Shown here: positions 21,010 to 32,600 of the stretch, piece by piece
Numbering within the stretch: position 1 is the stretch's first letter
Layout of the letters: every line of letters begins with the position of its first letter
From: Rugalucina vietnamica
Taxonomy: Eukaryota > Mollusca > Bivalvia > Lucinida > Lucinidae
Length of the DNA: 64,000 bases
Assembly: GCA_964017185.1 (NCBI GenBank)
Contig: OZ024879.1
Span: 38,962,383-39,026,382 of the forward strand
Direction of reading: 5' to 3'
Notes under the pieces: generated by a model
Seen by the model: only the letters and a program-made list of their open reading frames with translations
Database searches by the model: none
What the model was told of the DNA's origin: nothing
Translations under genes and position numbers: made by a program

Positions 21010-21464
21010 TTATACTCCCCAGCTGAATCCCCTAGTGAAGTACATGTATTGTCATTTTTGGTGTAATTCACCAGTAAACAATTCTGATGAACATGAAAAC
21101 TTAATCGGAAGTTGGAGTACTTGCTTTGTTTGCTTGTGTTGATGCTTAAGAGTCTAGTCAACAGTACATGTATTTAGTCAATTTATGCCCATCCATTTTC
21201 CCTGAGTACAAAGGGACTCAAGGATAGTTAGGATACAACACCCATAAAATTCAAACTGCTTGATCCAGATTCCACCACTGAGCTAACACATTCCCCTGCA
21301 TTGAGCAAATAAAGCATACATGCATTAAGCAGCAATTCATAAGGTTACCAGGAAGAAAAAAAGAGAAAGCTTCAACATGGCTTTAGTATTTTCTTGTTTT
21401 AACAGCACCTGCTAAAACAGAAAATAGTTTCGACCTTGCCACTTCACCTAACCAAATATCAATG
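21010..21464. other. No gene seen
   Basis: Non-coding, with a weak tRNA-like fragment near 21250-21300 (CCACTGAGCTAAC) too diverged to call. Confidence 0.3.
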
Positions 21465-21733
21465 CATCAGGAAAACATGTCTGTGCCTGTATACCCTCTT
21501 GAACCCCACTTTTATATAGCAAAACTGGGGTATGCAGGGGTATATTTATTTCTGTTCCAAAACATAGACTGTGGGTACTTGTTAGAACTGCGCCTCCGCG
21601 AGGCGTTTCTAACGTGTACCCAAAATCAATGTTTTGAGCAAACATATTAAAATAAAAGTTTTTCCAATGACATTTTCATTTTTTTGATGCTGAAAAAATT
21701 CCCTGTATTTTGCATGGGCAAGTTTTCGTAATG
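21465..21733 (+). mobile_element. Family B element, copy B5
   Basis: Complete from CATCAGG to CGTAATG, with the palindromic centre AACTGCGCCTCCGCGAGGCG. Confidence 0.8.
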
Positions 21734-22080
21734 GGCATAGGTAAGCTTACAATGTCAAATCTTACTTACTATAGAATACCATTTTTATTGTTTATCAAGA
21801 TTTCCTTAAACTCATTTCATGGTGAATAAATCAAGATTCTGTGTCATATCTTACCTTGAGCGACCAGACACAAACTTTTCAGAACAAATAGAAAGGCAGT
21901 TACAGTACAGTTTTACAGCCTGATTTCCAGAGTTTAATTTTCCTAACTTCACGCACCAAAATTATCCTAATAGTCTATGCTTCATTTAAAACTTGTTTCA
22001 TCATATTACCACATTTATTCTAATTAGCGCACAGTGTGCTTCAATTTCCAAAATATCTTAGAGTTAAGGTAACAATATAG
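21734..22080. other. No gene seen
   Basis: AT-rich spacer; nothing recognised. Confidence 0.3.
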
Positions 22081-22220
22081 GGATCAAACATGGTTTTCTA
22101 TGCATTAACATCTGCTGGGACCCGAGGGAGGCGTTGAAACCCGAGCCTGAAAGGCGAGGGTTTTAACCCTCCTGAGGGGCCCAGCAGTTGTTAATGCATC
22201 AGAAAGAACATGTTTGATCG
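22081..22220. repeat. Palindromic element with GTTAATGCAT arms (copy 1)
   Basis: GATCAAACATG...TATGCATTAACATCTGCTGG is mirrored by CCAGCAGTTGTTAATGCATC...CATGTTTGATC; the centre is GC-rich (CGAGCCTGAAAGGCGAGG). The element at 60180-60330 has the same plan. Confidence 0.75.
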
Positions 22221-22984
22221 TTATTATTGCATTATAAAACTATTTCATGCGAAAATTCGGAGAAATAGTCCAGATTTTGCAAAGATTCAATAACCTAAAA
22301 TGGCACGGAAAAATGACGTTCGCTAACGACGTTTTAAAAATGCTACTTTCGGGGCAAACTTCGATGTCACCATGACGTCACAATTTAACGTTAAATCAAA
22401 TGCACGTTACGCGATGACGTCAATTTTTGCGGGAGGCTCTGTAACAAGCATAAGTAAAAGCCATGTATTAACAGCACGCGCTCACGAGAATTGCCATATT
22501 AATACATGGCTTTCTTCTCATTAATATATGGCTGTTAATATCGTGTGACACGGGTATTTATGCAATAATATATTGTTCAAATAAGCGCACACTACAAATA
22601 AACACAACACATAAACTGCAGAAATAATCTTGTCAAAAATATCAAAGCGTTCCAACCATTGCTATATAGTGTTTGATCATTTAGGGTTAAGTCTTAATGT
22701 GGTTAATACGGTTTTATGTATAAAAATGGTTTAAAATATCAATATGTTGGTCAAGCAGTGTGCGCTTATGCAAATATTTTACATAATGACCAGTATGTGC
22801 GCTTATTGGAGCATGTGCACTAATTAGAACAAATATTGTTGTTGTTGTACAACCAGATTTGATTGGCGCCTGGTTAGAAAACCCAAGGATAAGATTGTAG
22901 ATTCAAAGCTCATCCCACAACATACTAGTTTCATTTAACACAGCACCTTAATCATCCCTGTTGCACCAAAATCAAGTTATATTT
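22221..22984. other. No gene; minor inverted repeats
   Basis: Includes an imperfect inverted pair AAAGCCATGTATTAA / TTAATACATGGCTTT near 22458-22515. Otherwise nothing recognised. Confidence 0.35.
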
Positions 22985-23179
22985 GAGCCGTAATACAAGA
23001 AAACCGGTCGGGGTTTCCAGCCAGCTCCGACACAAATCAGCCTGTAAAGTCACACAAGCAGGCTAGAGGCTTGAAATTTTAGCTATAAGTAGAAGAGACA
23101 TTGTACTATATGAGTAGCAAAAACAAAGGCGCCTTTGTTTTCGCATAGGCAAAAATCCTGTTTTCTCATGACGCGGCTC
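22985..23179 (+). mobile_element. Family A element, copy A5, hairpin lost
   Basis: Ends and internal block are intact, but the hairpin is reduced to AAACAAAGGCGCCTTTGTTTT, as if the loop had been excised exactly between the arms. Confidence 0.8.
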
Positions 23180-23325
23180 ATTCATTTTTACAGGATAGTC
23201 TGTAATTTTCTCAGAAGAAAGGTACATAAGACTGCTCCTCATGTTCAGATTCTTGGCATAAGATTTTGTGCTGTGCCCAACCTGGCTGGACACACTTCAG
23301 ACATTTTTAGGCAGTCCTCTTGAGT

Positions 23326-23500
23326 CATGTCTCGTAAGTAACTGCATGTTTCATCCACAACACTACAGGCACTGATGTAGAAGGAAACAGTTATAATGTT
23401 AGTTATAAAATCCGGTGGTGTAAATTCATACATGAGATTTTTTTTAACAATGTCAGTTTATTATAGTCTCAGACTCTTCAATCCCAAAAATAGGGATTTT
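23326..23500 (-). pseudogene. Decayed duplicate of EIF2B4 last exon
   Basis: About 75% identical to the true exon 11 (23700-23908), in the same strand and order: TATTTTTGGGATTG, CTGACATTGTTAAA, TATGAATTTACACCACCGG, CATCAGTGCC, then TTACGAGACATGA. It is shifted by an A-run expansion and a deletion of about 20 bases in the middle, so it cannot encode the domain. It lies about 200-375 bases downstream of the real stop, beyond the AATAAA signal. Confidence 0.85.
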
Positions 23501-23595
23501 TCCAAGTTACAAAATCGATTCTGGCCGTTATTGTGCAGATTCAGACAAGATTGATCTTCTTGGTGGTCTAATCACTTCTGTTTGCAATTCTATTC

Positions 23596-23601
23596 TTTAT
23601 T
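23596..23601 (-). promoter_or_regulatory. EIF2B4 polyadenylation signal
   Basis: AATAAA on the minus strand, about 100 bases after the EIF2B4 stop codon, so it fits a short 3' UTR. The cleavage site is not determined. Confidence 0.55.
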
Positions 23602-23699
23602 TTTAGCAATATCATATGGAACAAATATCATGCTCAAATTTCAGTACAATAAGAATTTTAGTATTAAGTTTCTGAAAATGAAAATAATGATGTTGTATT

Positions 23700-23908
23700 T
23701 CAGGTCTCGTACGTAATAGCACTTTTCATCCGCAACACAACCGGCACTGATGTACAAGGAATCATCCCTAGTTCAGTTATAACCATAGTTATAAACTCCG
23801 GTGGTGTGAAGTCATACACGAGATTTAACAATGTCAGTTTACTATAGTCTCTCCAGTCCCAGAGATAAGGATTTTTCTTGCTAATATCTACAAGGTCATC
23901 AGGGTCAC
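23700..23908 (-). CDS. EIF2B4: EIF2B4 exon 11 (last)
   Basis: Residues 427-495 and TGA at 23702-23700: [57 protein letters not shown]. Acceptor TTTCAG. Confidence 0.96.
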
Positions 23909-26900
23909 CTGAAATAAACAGGAAAGTTTCATTTTATATTCTTTGCCGAGTTGTCATCTTTTGGGAAAAAGCTGCTTATTAGGCTTACCATTTGTTCCTA
24001 ATGTTCTCATACCATTTCTTTGTTTTAGTACCCATTTAGGGCTTCAAGGGCAGCTTTTTGTTTATAATTGCAACAATTTCAGGTCAAGTTTTACTTTTGA
24101 TCCTTTATCAAAGCATCAGAAAAACATGTCCACGAAATGTATACCCCATTAAACCATACTTTTATATGGTAAAACTGGGGTTTGTAGGGGTATACCTATT
24201 TTTCTTATTTTTGATCCAAATCATAGATTGTGGGTACTCATTAGAACTGCCTCGCGGTTTTCTACTGAAAAATGTTTTGAGCAAAAATAAAAATATTAAC
24301 TTTTTCCTGATGAAATTTTTTAATTTTTACACTAGTAAAAATCTCAGTATATTGCATGGGCGAGTTTTCGTACTGGACAAAATACTGAGCTTATATCTGG
24401 ACATTCAGCAAATAAGCAGTGCCAGTATTTGTTTAACTATATAAAAAGTGGTACCATCCCTCAGCATCCTTTATATCTGAATTACATGTATCTTGGATCA
24501 TTTTACAAGGTTGTATGGACTGGTTGGTTTAGAATTTTACATCCAAGTCAATTACTTTTCAGTTATGTGAGGACTCAGAGTTTATCCTCTGAGAGCAAAA
24601 ACTCAGAACTACAGGGGTTCAAACACAGGATATTCTGATTTTGAGTCAAAAGCTCCACCACTAGACCACCTCATTCTCATTTGTTATGGAAAAACAATAC
24701 AAAAATCATTTGGATATGAATAAAACTTACCTAATTCATTGAATACAAATGAATCTGTCTGCACTCTCTCTGAGAATTTATAGGTTTCACAACACACCAG
24801 TACCGGCACGTTACTTGACTTAGCTATAAGTGAGATCAGGGATGTTCCGACACGAGACATCAGGAAACCATTGGCCAGCAAACCGTGGGCTCCCAACAGC
24901 ACTTTTGTAGCCTAGAAATAAGAAGGAAACATGCACAAGAATCTGAGCCGCCACATGGGAAAACCAACAATCTGCCTAGGCGAAAACAAAGGCGCAGATC
25001 AGCTTCGCAGTAACTGCGAAGCTGATCAGCGCCTTTGTTTTCGCTACTCGGATAGTACAGTCCCTCTTCTACTTAAATCCAAAATTTCAAGATTCTAGCT
25101 CTTTTCTGTGAATGTACAGGTCGGTTTATGTCAGACCTGGTCGGAAACCACATTGTTGGTTTTCCCACAAGGCGGCTCGATCTGATTATAGCCCCAGTTC
25201 AGAGCTTTTTGCCTGGGAAAAGAATGACAGACAACTTTGCAAAATATAAAACGCAAAAATCAAAATCTTCATCTTGCCAAAATTGTTGTGTTTATGAGAT
25301 AGTTCTCAAGATATTGGGTGGAAACGAAAATCTGATGTCAATTAACTGATGTAACTGAGTTACAGATTTTTGACAAATGGCTGGTAACATTGCAACAGGT
25401 CAGACTCAGGGTAAAAATTGTACTTAAAAGGAACATAATGCGAATTTTAACGTTACCTCCATCATAACATATGATACAGCATTTATCAACACATAGGAAC
25501 ATTTGATGCCTTCCTTCACCAGGCGTCGTAAAGATTCTTTACCTATAAAGGAAGGGAAAAAACTGTATGAGCTGTGTCATGAGAAAACCAGATTATCGCC
25601 TCTGCAAAAACAAAGGCGCAGATCAGCTTTGCAGTAACTGCAAAGCTGATCAGCGCCTTTGTTTTCGCTACACAGATAGCACAATTACTCTACTTTCTAA
25701 ACCCAAAATTTCCAGTCTCTAGTCATTTTCTGAGCTTGCACAGCTTGGTTTGTTTCAGGCCTGGTTGGAAACCCAAAAGGCCGGTTTTCTCGCATCATGG
25801 CTCATATGATAGTGGTGGTACAGTTGAACCTGCTGAATCAGCCACCTTTATAAGAGCTCCACCTGCATAAGAGAGCCAGTCTGAAACATTCCCAATCATT
25901 TTCACTATATTTTATCTCTGCATAAGACAGCCACCTCCACAAGACAACCAGCAGCCAGTAAAATCAATCCCAAAATGCTTATAACTCTCTATAAGACAGC
26001 CACATCATACTTGCCTAAAGTCAAATTTCCCATTTACAAGCTGTTAATTGGACAATCATTATTCATTATTGTATTTAAAACAGTTAATTAGCAGAAAAAA
26101 TCAATTAAGTTAATACCCATGAGGCTTTGTATATATTTTTGTGTAACGAAGCATGAAATGATGTCAACTTATGAAACACATACAGGTAGTCCTTCCTTAG
26201 AAAGGATTTTTCTTGTGACAGTAAGAATATTTTCAACATGACAACTGCTCTGACTGAACTTTGATAAGACAGCCACCTGTGTATAACAGCCAGCTTAGCT
26301 CACTCCCAAAGGTGGCGCTTTTATAGAGGTTTGACTGTAGTGTCATCTCATACGCACATAATAACACATATGGGCATACAGAAGCAGTGTCCTTGGTTAA
26401 GTTTTGGTCAAAAGTCTGGGAATGCCCTTACTGAACACACAACCCCTAACTGATGTGACATAACCGCTACCACAGGGAGGTTTCTCATCAGGATAACTTT
26501 TCCTTGAATTGTATAACCCCTTATACCCCACTATTTAGCAAAACTGGGGCATACAGGGGTATACCTATTTTTTTTATTTTTAATCTATAACATAGTTTGT
26601 GGCTACTCGTTAGAACCGCCTCTAAGAAAAATATAAAAAATCTTGTGAAAATTTTCTTTTTTTACAACTTAAGAATAACCTCTGTATAATGCATGGGCAA
26701 GTTTTCGTAATGTAAAAACTGCTTCGTATAATGTTGTGCTTTATTTAAAACCATACAGGACCGAGGTTATAAAACATTCCACATATTCAAGTAAGCTAAT
26801 GTTTATCAAACTCATAAATATGCCAACATTTTTTTGACATTTTTATATTGGAAAGCAGGATAAATGACTTCCTTAAAATTGTAATCTAAACCTGACACTT

Positions 26901-29399
26901 CTACCAATTTTGGTTAATTTTGTAATTATGAGTAGCTTGAATTCTATGCTCAGCCGAGTTAAGCACGAAAAAATACAACCTCATCAGGAAAACATGTGCG
27001 TGCAATGTATACCCCCTTAAATCCCATTTTTATATAGAAAAAACTGTGGTTTACAGGACTGGTGTATACCTAGTAAATGTTCTTATTTTTGATCCAAAAC
27101 ATACATAGTGGGTGCTCACAATATATACTTTGAGCGAAAATATTAAAAAAAAATAAATTTTTTTCCAATGAAATTTTTATGTTTTTCTTCTGACAAAAAC
27201 CTCTATACTGCATGGGCATGTTTTCATAACGTCAAGGCTGTTATTTCCATTTCCTTACCCTCCAGTTTAGGTCTGCTATCTGCTACGATGACCCTGAATT
27301 TCTTTCCTTGTTTATGTGCATCACATAGGACCCGTCTTATTAATGAGGAACTGAAATCAGAAACATACTCTCTTACATGAGCCTCGTCACTTGAAAACCT
27401 GATTTTTGCATATGTGAAAACAAAGGCGCAGATCAGCTGTGCAGTTGCTGCACAGCTGATCTGAGCCTTTTTCACATAGGTTTCTCACAATTTAAGATAG
27501 TGCAAGACATGTTCAATCTTTCTTATTGAACTTGTTTTAAAAACTGGTGACCCACAGCCCCCAAAAAACATGTCACATAACCTCACTTTGATTTGAACCA
27601 CACACATACTAATGGGCTGAGAGGTCTAACCATTAAACCTTCTCCTTCTTCCTCTCCCATTTCTCTCTACACTTATGAAAAAAAGGTGTGACAATTTATT
27701 GTAGAAATCTACAAATTTAGGAAACCCCATACTTAACAACCATTTATTACTAAATGTATAAGTAGAAATGAAGGTAATGAAGGTATGAAAGAGAAAGTGT
27801 GAGTGTATATTTTTCTTTATAGTCCATGCATTGTAAACGGGTGAGGGGGATCCCCGACCCCCTCCTCGTAATATGCGGGGTAATAAATTTACACAACACC
27901 GTGAAAAAAAAAAAAAAAAAAAAAAAACATAACACATTATACCTGCATGCTATTTTCTTTTGTCGCTTTCAAAATTTCACTTCAGCTAGATTACTAGCCA
28001 TCTTATGAACAGTATTGGTCTGTTAACAGTTTTTAATATACCACAAGTAAATAAGAAAGATATACCTACGTTCAGTTACTGACGATGCCTCATTTGCAAA
28101 GCTAGCCAAATACAGGTGAACCTCATTAAACCGCTATCTTTGGGATCCATAGAAACAGACCGTGTTATAAGTGAACTGTGTTATGATGAGGTTATTTACA
28201 ACAGACACACAGCAAAATAATCATTTTGGGAGCCATGACATGGCCTTGATATATTAAAAACTGCACTAAAATGAGGCATGTTATAATGAAGTTGAACTGT
28301 ACCACTTTAAAGCAGTATAAAGACCATACAATGCCGGTCTGATTCACATACCATGAGTAAATTAGAATGACATCCCCATTTTCTATTTTTGACGATGCCT
28401 CATTTGATATTGCGGTAGCTGCCAGGTATATTCTTTCACGGCAGAAGTCGTCAATGGCTGTTTTCAAATTTTCTTTTGCCTGCAAAAAAATCAAGTATAC
28501 ATAAACTTAAAATTGTTGCATTATTTTTACTTCAAATATGTTCTGTTTCTGAATTTCTGGTATATTCATGAATCAGTATTCATGTAAACCCTCTAGCTTA
28601 TAGTCTTTATTCAGCTCTGGATCATAGGAAAATCATGATCGAAATTATCACGATAGCTTCATGTATTTGAGCCGCGACGCGAGAAAACCGGTCTTCGGGG
28701 TTTCCGACCAGGTCCGACATAAATCGGCCTGTACAGTTACAGACAAGGGCTAGCAGCTTGAAATTTCGGATTTAAGAAGAAGAGAAATTGTACTATCCGT
28801 GTAGCGAAAACAAAGGCGCTGATCAGCTTCGCAGTTACTGCGAAGCTGATCTGCGCCTTTGTTTTCGCATAGGCAATAATCCCGTTTTCTCACGATGCGG
28901 CTCATTTAACAACAGTACAGGAGGTTCCATATCTGAACCGCGAAGCTGATCAGTGCCTTTGTTTTCGCTGCTCGGCTAATACAGTTCCTCTTCTTCTTAA
29001 AGACAGGGTTTTCATGCCGGGGGGTCTGGTTCCCAGCATCAAAGAGAACAGGTAGCCAGACAGTAGCAGTGGGCGTGGCTTACAACAGGTAAGCTGGCTA
29101 CCTATAGTGGTCATAAAACTGATAAGGATCACAGGTCATAAACGATTGTAATTAACAGCCACAATTCATTTACCAATAATACCAATATAGCTGCATAAGA
29201 CAGGAATAGGAAACAAATTTAATAATAATCTAAAACATTTTTTTTTCTTTTTTTTTTTTTTTTTTTCACTTATTTTAATACATTTAATAGTATAGTAAAA
29301 TCCAGTTTTGTGCATGTTAAACAGAATCACATATTTGTATTCATTTATCATCAAAATGATGATTTTTAATGCCTATAATGCATTTTCAAGAATATAAGT

Positions 29400-29452
<53 letters not shown>

Positions 29453-29653
29453 TTTTGCTTTGCTTTTCATAACCTTTATACACTACTGTAGTAAAATCTA
29501 GTGTGGTACATGGTTAAAAGAATCACTATTTTGTATTTATTTAATTATCATTAGAATGTTTAATTGTGATCATTTTAATATCCTTCCCTTATAAGAATAT
29601 ATGTTCATATTTCCACATTAATTTCAATGTCTGACGTATAGAAATCACATGAT

Positions 29654-29692
<39 letters not shown>

Positions 29693-32600
29693 TTGTTAGT
29701 AATTATTTGAAGAAAACCAAGAGATAAATTCTTCATGACAAAACAGTTTTGATTGTCTATTGTAACCAATTATGAAGTGTGCCTCCTGTTACATAATAAG
29801 AGATGATAAGGCTAGTTGCAGACAGGTAAGACCTGTCAATCATTTTGTTATGTCACAGTAGCCCTCAATTAAAAACCAATCAGAATCACAGAATTGATGT
29901 TAACCCTTCAACAGTCAGAGAAAGAATGACACAGGTATACCTGTGAGGCCTTTTATACCCCAGCCCTGTCTTTAAGTCCAATCTCAAGCGTCTAGCCTTT
30001 TTTCTGTACTTATACAGCCCAGTTTGTGCTGGACCTGTTCCAAAACCACATTGCTGGTTTTCCCATGAGGCAGTTCAAACCATTACCTCACTATCTTTCA
30101 TGGTGCTAGGTGTCTGGTTGATGTGCCATTTGATGTCTTTTATTGCATTCCCCATACTCACTGACAGCGGTCGACAGTGGTTCAGAAAACTGAAAAGAGA
30201 AACAGTGCAAGTCTCTAGGAAAAGCTGACAAACTACTGACTGACTGACCATCTGATTTAGGGGATAACTATTCAAATTTTTCATTTGGAGCGGTGTATCG
30301 TTGGATATGTGGGTGGAAATTTTGTTTTACGGTCAGGCGTCAGCGGAGCCACAAAACTTGATTTCTGACCATATATACAATGATATACCACATAAAATGA
30401 AAAATTTGAATATTGTTATCCTCATTCTAACATATGTTTTAACTAAAAACATCATAAATGCATAGGTTTTCATAAAACGTGAGCATCACCAGCGACATAT
30501 AACCACTTTGTTCACCAATCACAAGAGACGTTGCTCATGACCTTGCAGAATGTTGGTTTTCTGATGGTATATCGCAGAATATACTGTCACAAAATTTTGA
30601 CGTTATCCAATCAGACACCGCGTTACATTCTCAAGTGCATTAGAACTGGTTTATGCTAATAAGGTCTGAGCCTGCTCAGGAAAAGTGGTTCAAGTCAAAC
30701 CATCTATACACGTAAGCCTTAGATTTAGTTGTTCACTTGGTCGATTTAATACTTAGGCACATTTTGAGTGTCATGACATCATAATGTTGTGAAGATGTCC
30801 CATAAAATTGAGGCAATGTCCCGACATGACCAGGCCCCGAGGTTATAAAACTTTTTTCATGCTCAGCTCAGCTGAGACTAAAATTTATCCCGCTCATAAA
30901 TGTTAAAATGCCAACAATTGTTGGCATTTTAACATTTATAAGCAGGATAAATTACTAGTTTTTGAGTATTGAACCTGAATTTTCCACTAATTTTGATTAT
31001 TTCAACATTTATGAGCAGTTGAAATTTCATGCTCAGCTGAGCTGAGCTTGAAAAAAGTTTTATAACCTCGGGGCCAGGCATAGCTGTTGACTAGTGCTAA
31101 GAAATAAACATAACTGAACAGTACCATGAGAAAACTCCCAACTAGGTCCAGTGCAGACAGGGCTGTACAGCCAGCCGAGCGGCAAAAGTTAGAAACTTCA
31201 ATGGAACAAGGGGTCTGGCTGAATAAATGTTTCGGTGTGGCTTTCATTCTTGCAGTTTCATAATCAAATATTAACATAAATATGCCTTCATTATGTGATC
31301 CTATTGAATGAAATGTATTTTATGATTGCTGTCTTAATAATAAAATCTACATAGTTATGTAAGCCCTAAATTCCAAATCTTACTCTGAAGGATGACAAAC
31401 CAAATTATTCAAATACAAACTGGTCTTTTTCTCCAAAGACAGTCAAAGCTAGATTATGATGCCATAAAGCAATGTATTCTCATAACAATTTTAGCTTATC
31501 TGAGCCACTTCAGGAGAAAACCAGATTTTAGCCTGAAGAAAACAAAGACACAGTTCAGCATCTTTGTTTTTGTTACACAGATAGTACAATTACTCTTCTT
31601 CTTAAATCTAAAGTTCCAAGCTTCTAGCTTTTTACTGTGAATATACAGGCCAGTATGTGTCAGATCTGGTTGGAAACCCCCGAAGACCTGTTCTCTCACG
31701 TCATGACTCATTTTAGCTTACCTAATATTAGGCTTCATCTTGGCTGCGAGATCACGACACAAATCTTCTTTTGGTGGTGTTGTGTAGTCAGAGATTAACT
31801 GCCAAAGATACAAAATCTTTATTATTGACTTAATGAAAATACATACATTTTGTAAGCACAATCAGAAGTACAGAGGCTGCAAAATAGCAACATGACTTTT
31901 TACTTTTTTCCATTTGTAGTTTATATAACTGATTAAAAATCTGATTTCTTATTCTACAATTCAAGCAATAATATCTCCATTATGAAAAAAGTTCTGTCCA
32001 AAAAAGAAGGTCTGATCTGTGTCTGCATTTTCTAGATGTTAAAGAATCATTAGGCTGTCTATTTCAACTTTAAAGCTTTAAAGAAATAGTCTTTTAACAG
32101 TAATTTACCAGTTTAAGGGCCTCCAACAGAGCCACACATCTAGCATTAGAGCCACATATCACACCCTCAGCGTACTGTAGACCTAGCCTTCTTATTGCTG
32201 GGTGTACACCATCTATTGCGGAAAATCTAGAAAGAAATATTACATGTAAATAGATTTAAGAAATGCCATTAATTTGTGCTTGATTTTGTATTAAAGCTGT
32301 TCAGGTAAGATCTTTTTCCTAACAATATGACCAATTAAGCAAAGTGGATTTTTGCAAAAGGCTGACAAAGTAGACACCTGGCACTATTTCCTCCAATATC
32401 ACACAAATCCTGAACATCGACAAAGTAAGACAATTTATAGACATAAGTAAGACAGCTGTTAAAATAAACAAAGTAGTTGCTCGCAGTAAACTTGCTTTAT
32501 TAAATGATGTGCTTTTTTATGGAAAGGCCTGGGTTGTGCTTCCAATACAGTGAAGGCACGGATCAAAGTCTGGACACCATGACATTTATTGGCACTTTTG

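Larger units (their letters stand above)
29001..29971. mobile_element. TTAA-flanked element with AGACAGGG ends, 971 bp
   Basis: Inserted exactly at TTAA in family A copy A10 (TTAA at 28997-29000 and 29972-29975). Ends AGACAGGG and CCCTGTCT. No long frame inside; holds TA, T-run and TTTA simple repeats. TTAA duplication with short inverted ends fits piggyBac or Kolobok-type mobilisation. Confidence 0.75.
28932..30076 (-). mobile_element. Family A element, copy A10, interrupted
   Basis: The copy begins inside the hairpin (GCGAAGCTGATCAGTGCC) and reaches CTTCTTCTTAA; the remainder (GTCCAATCTCAAGC...CATGAGGCAGTTC) follows at 29972-30076. A TTAA-flanked element separates the parts. Confidence 0.8.

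Noticed and set aside
27626-27937. Minus-strand frame with poly-Phe
   Set aside because: Produced by the A homopolymer at 27904-27927; no domain in the rest.
29001-29971. Hidden transposase in the TTAA element
   Set aside because: No frame above about 60 codons; interior is simple repeats and AT-rich sequence.
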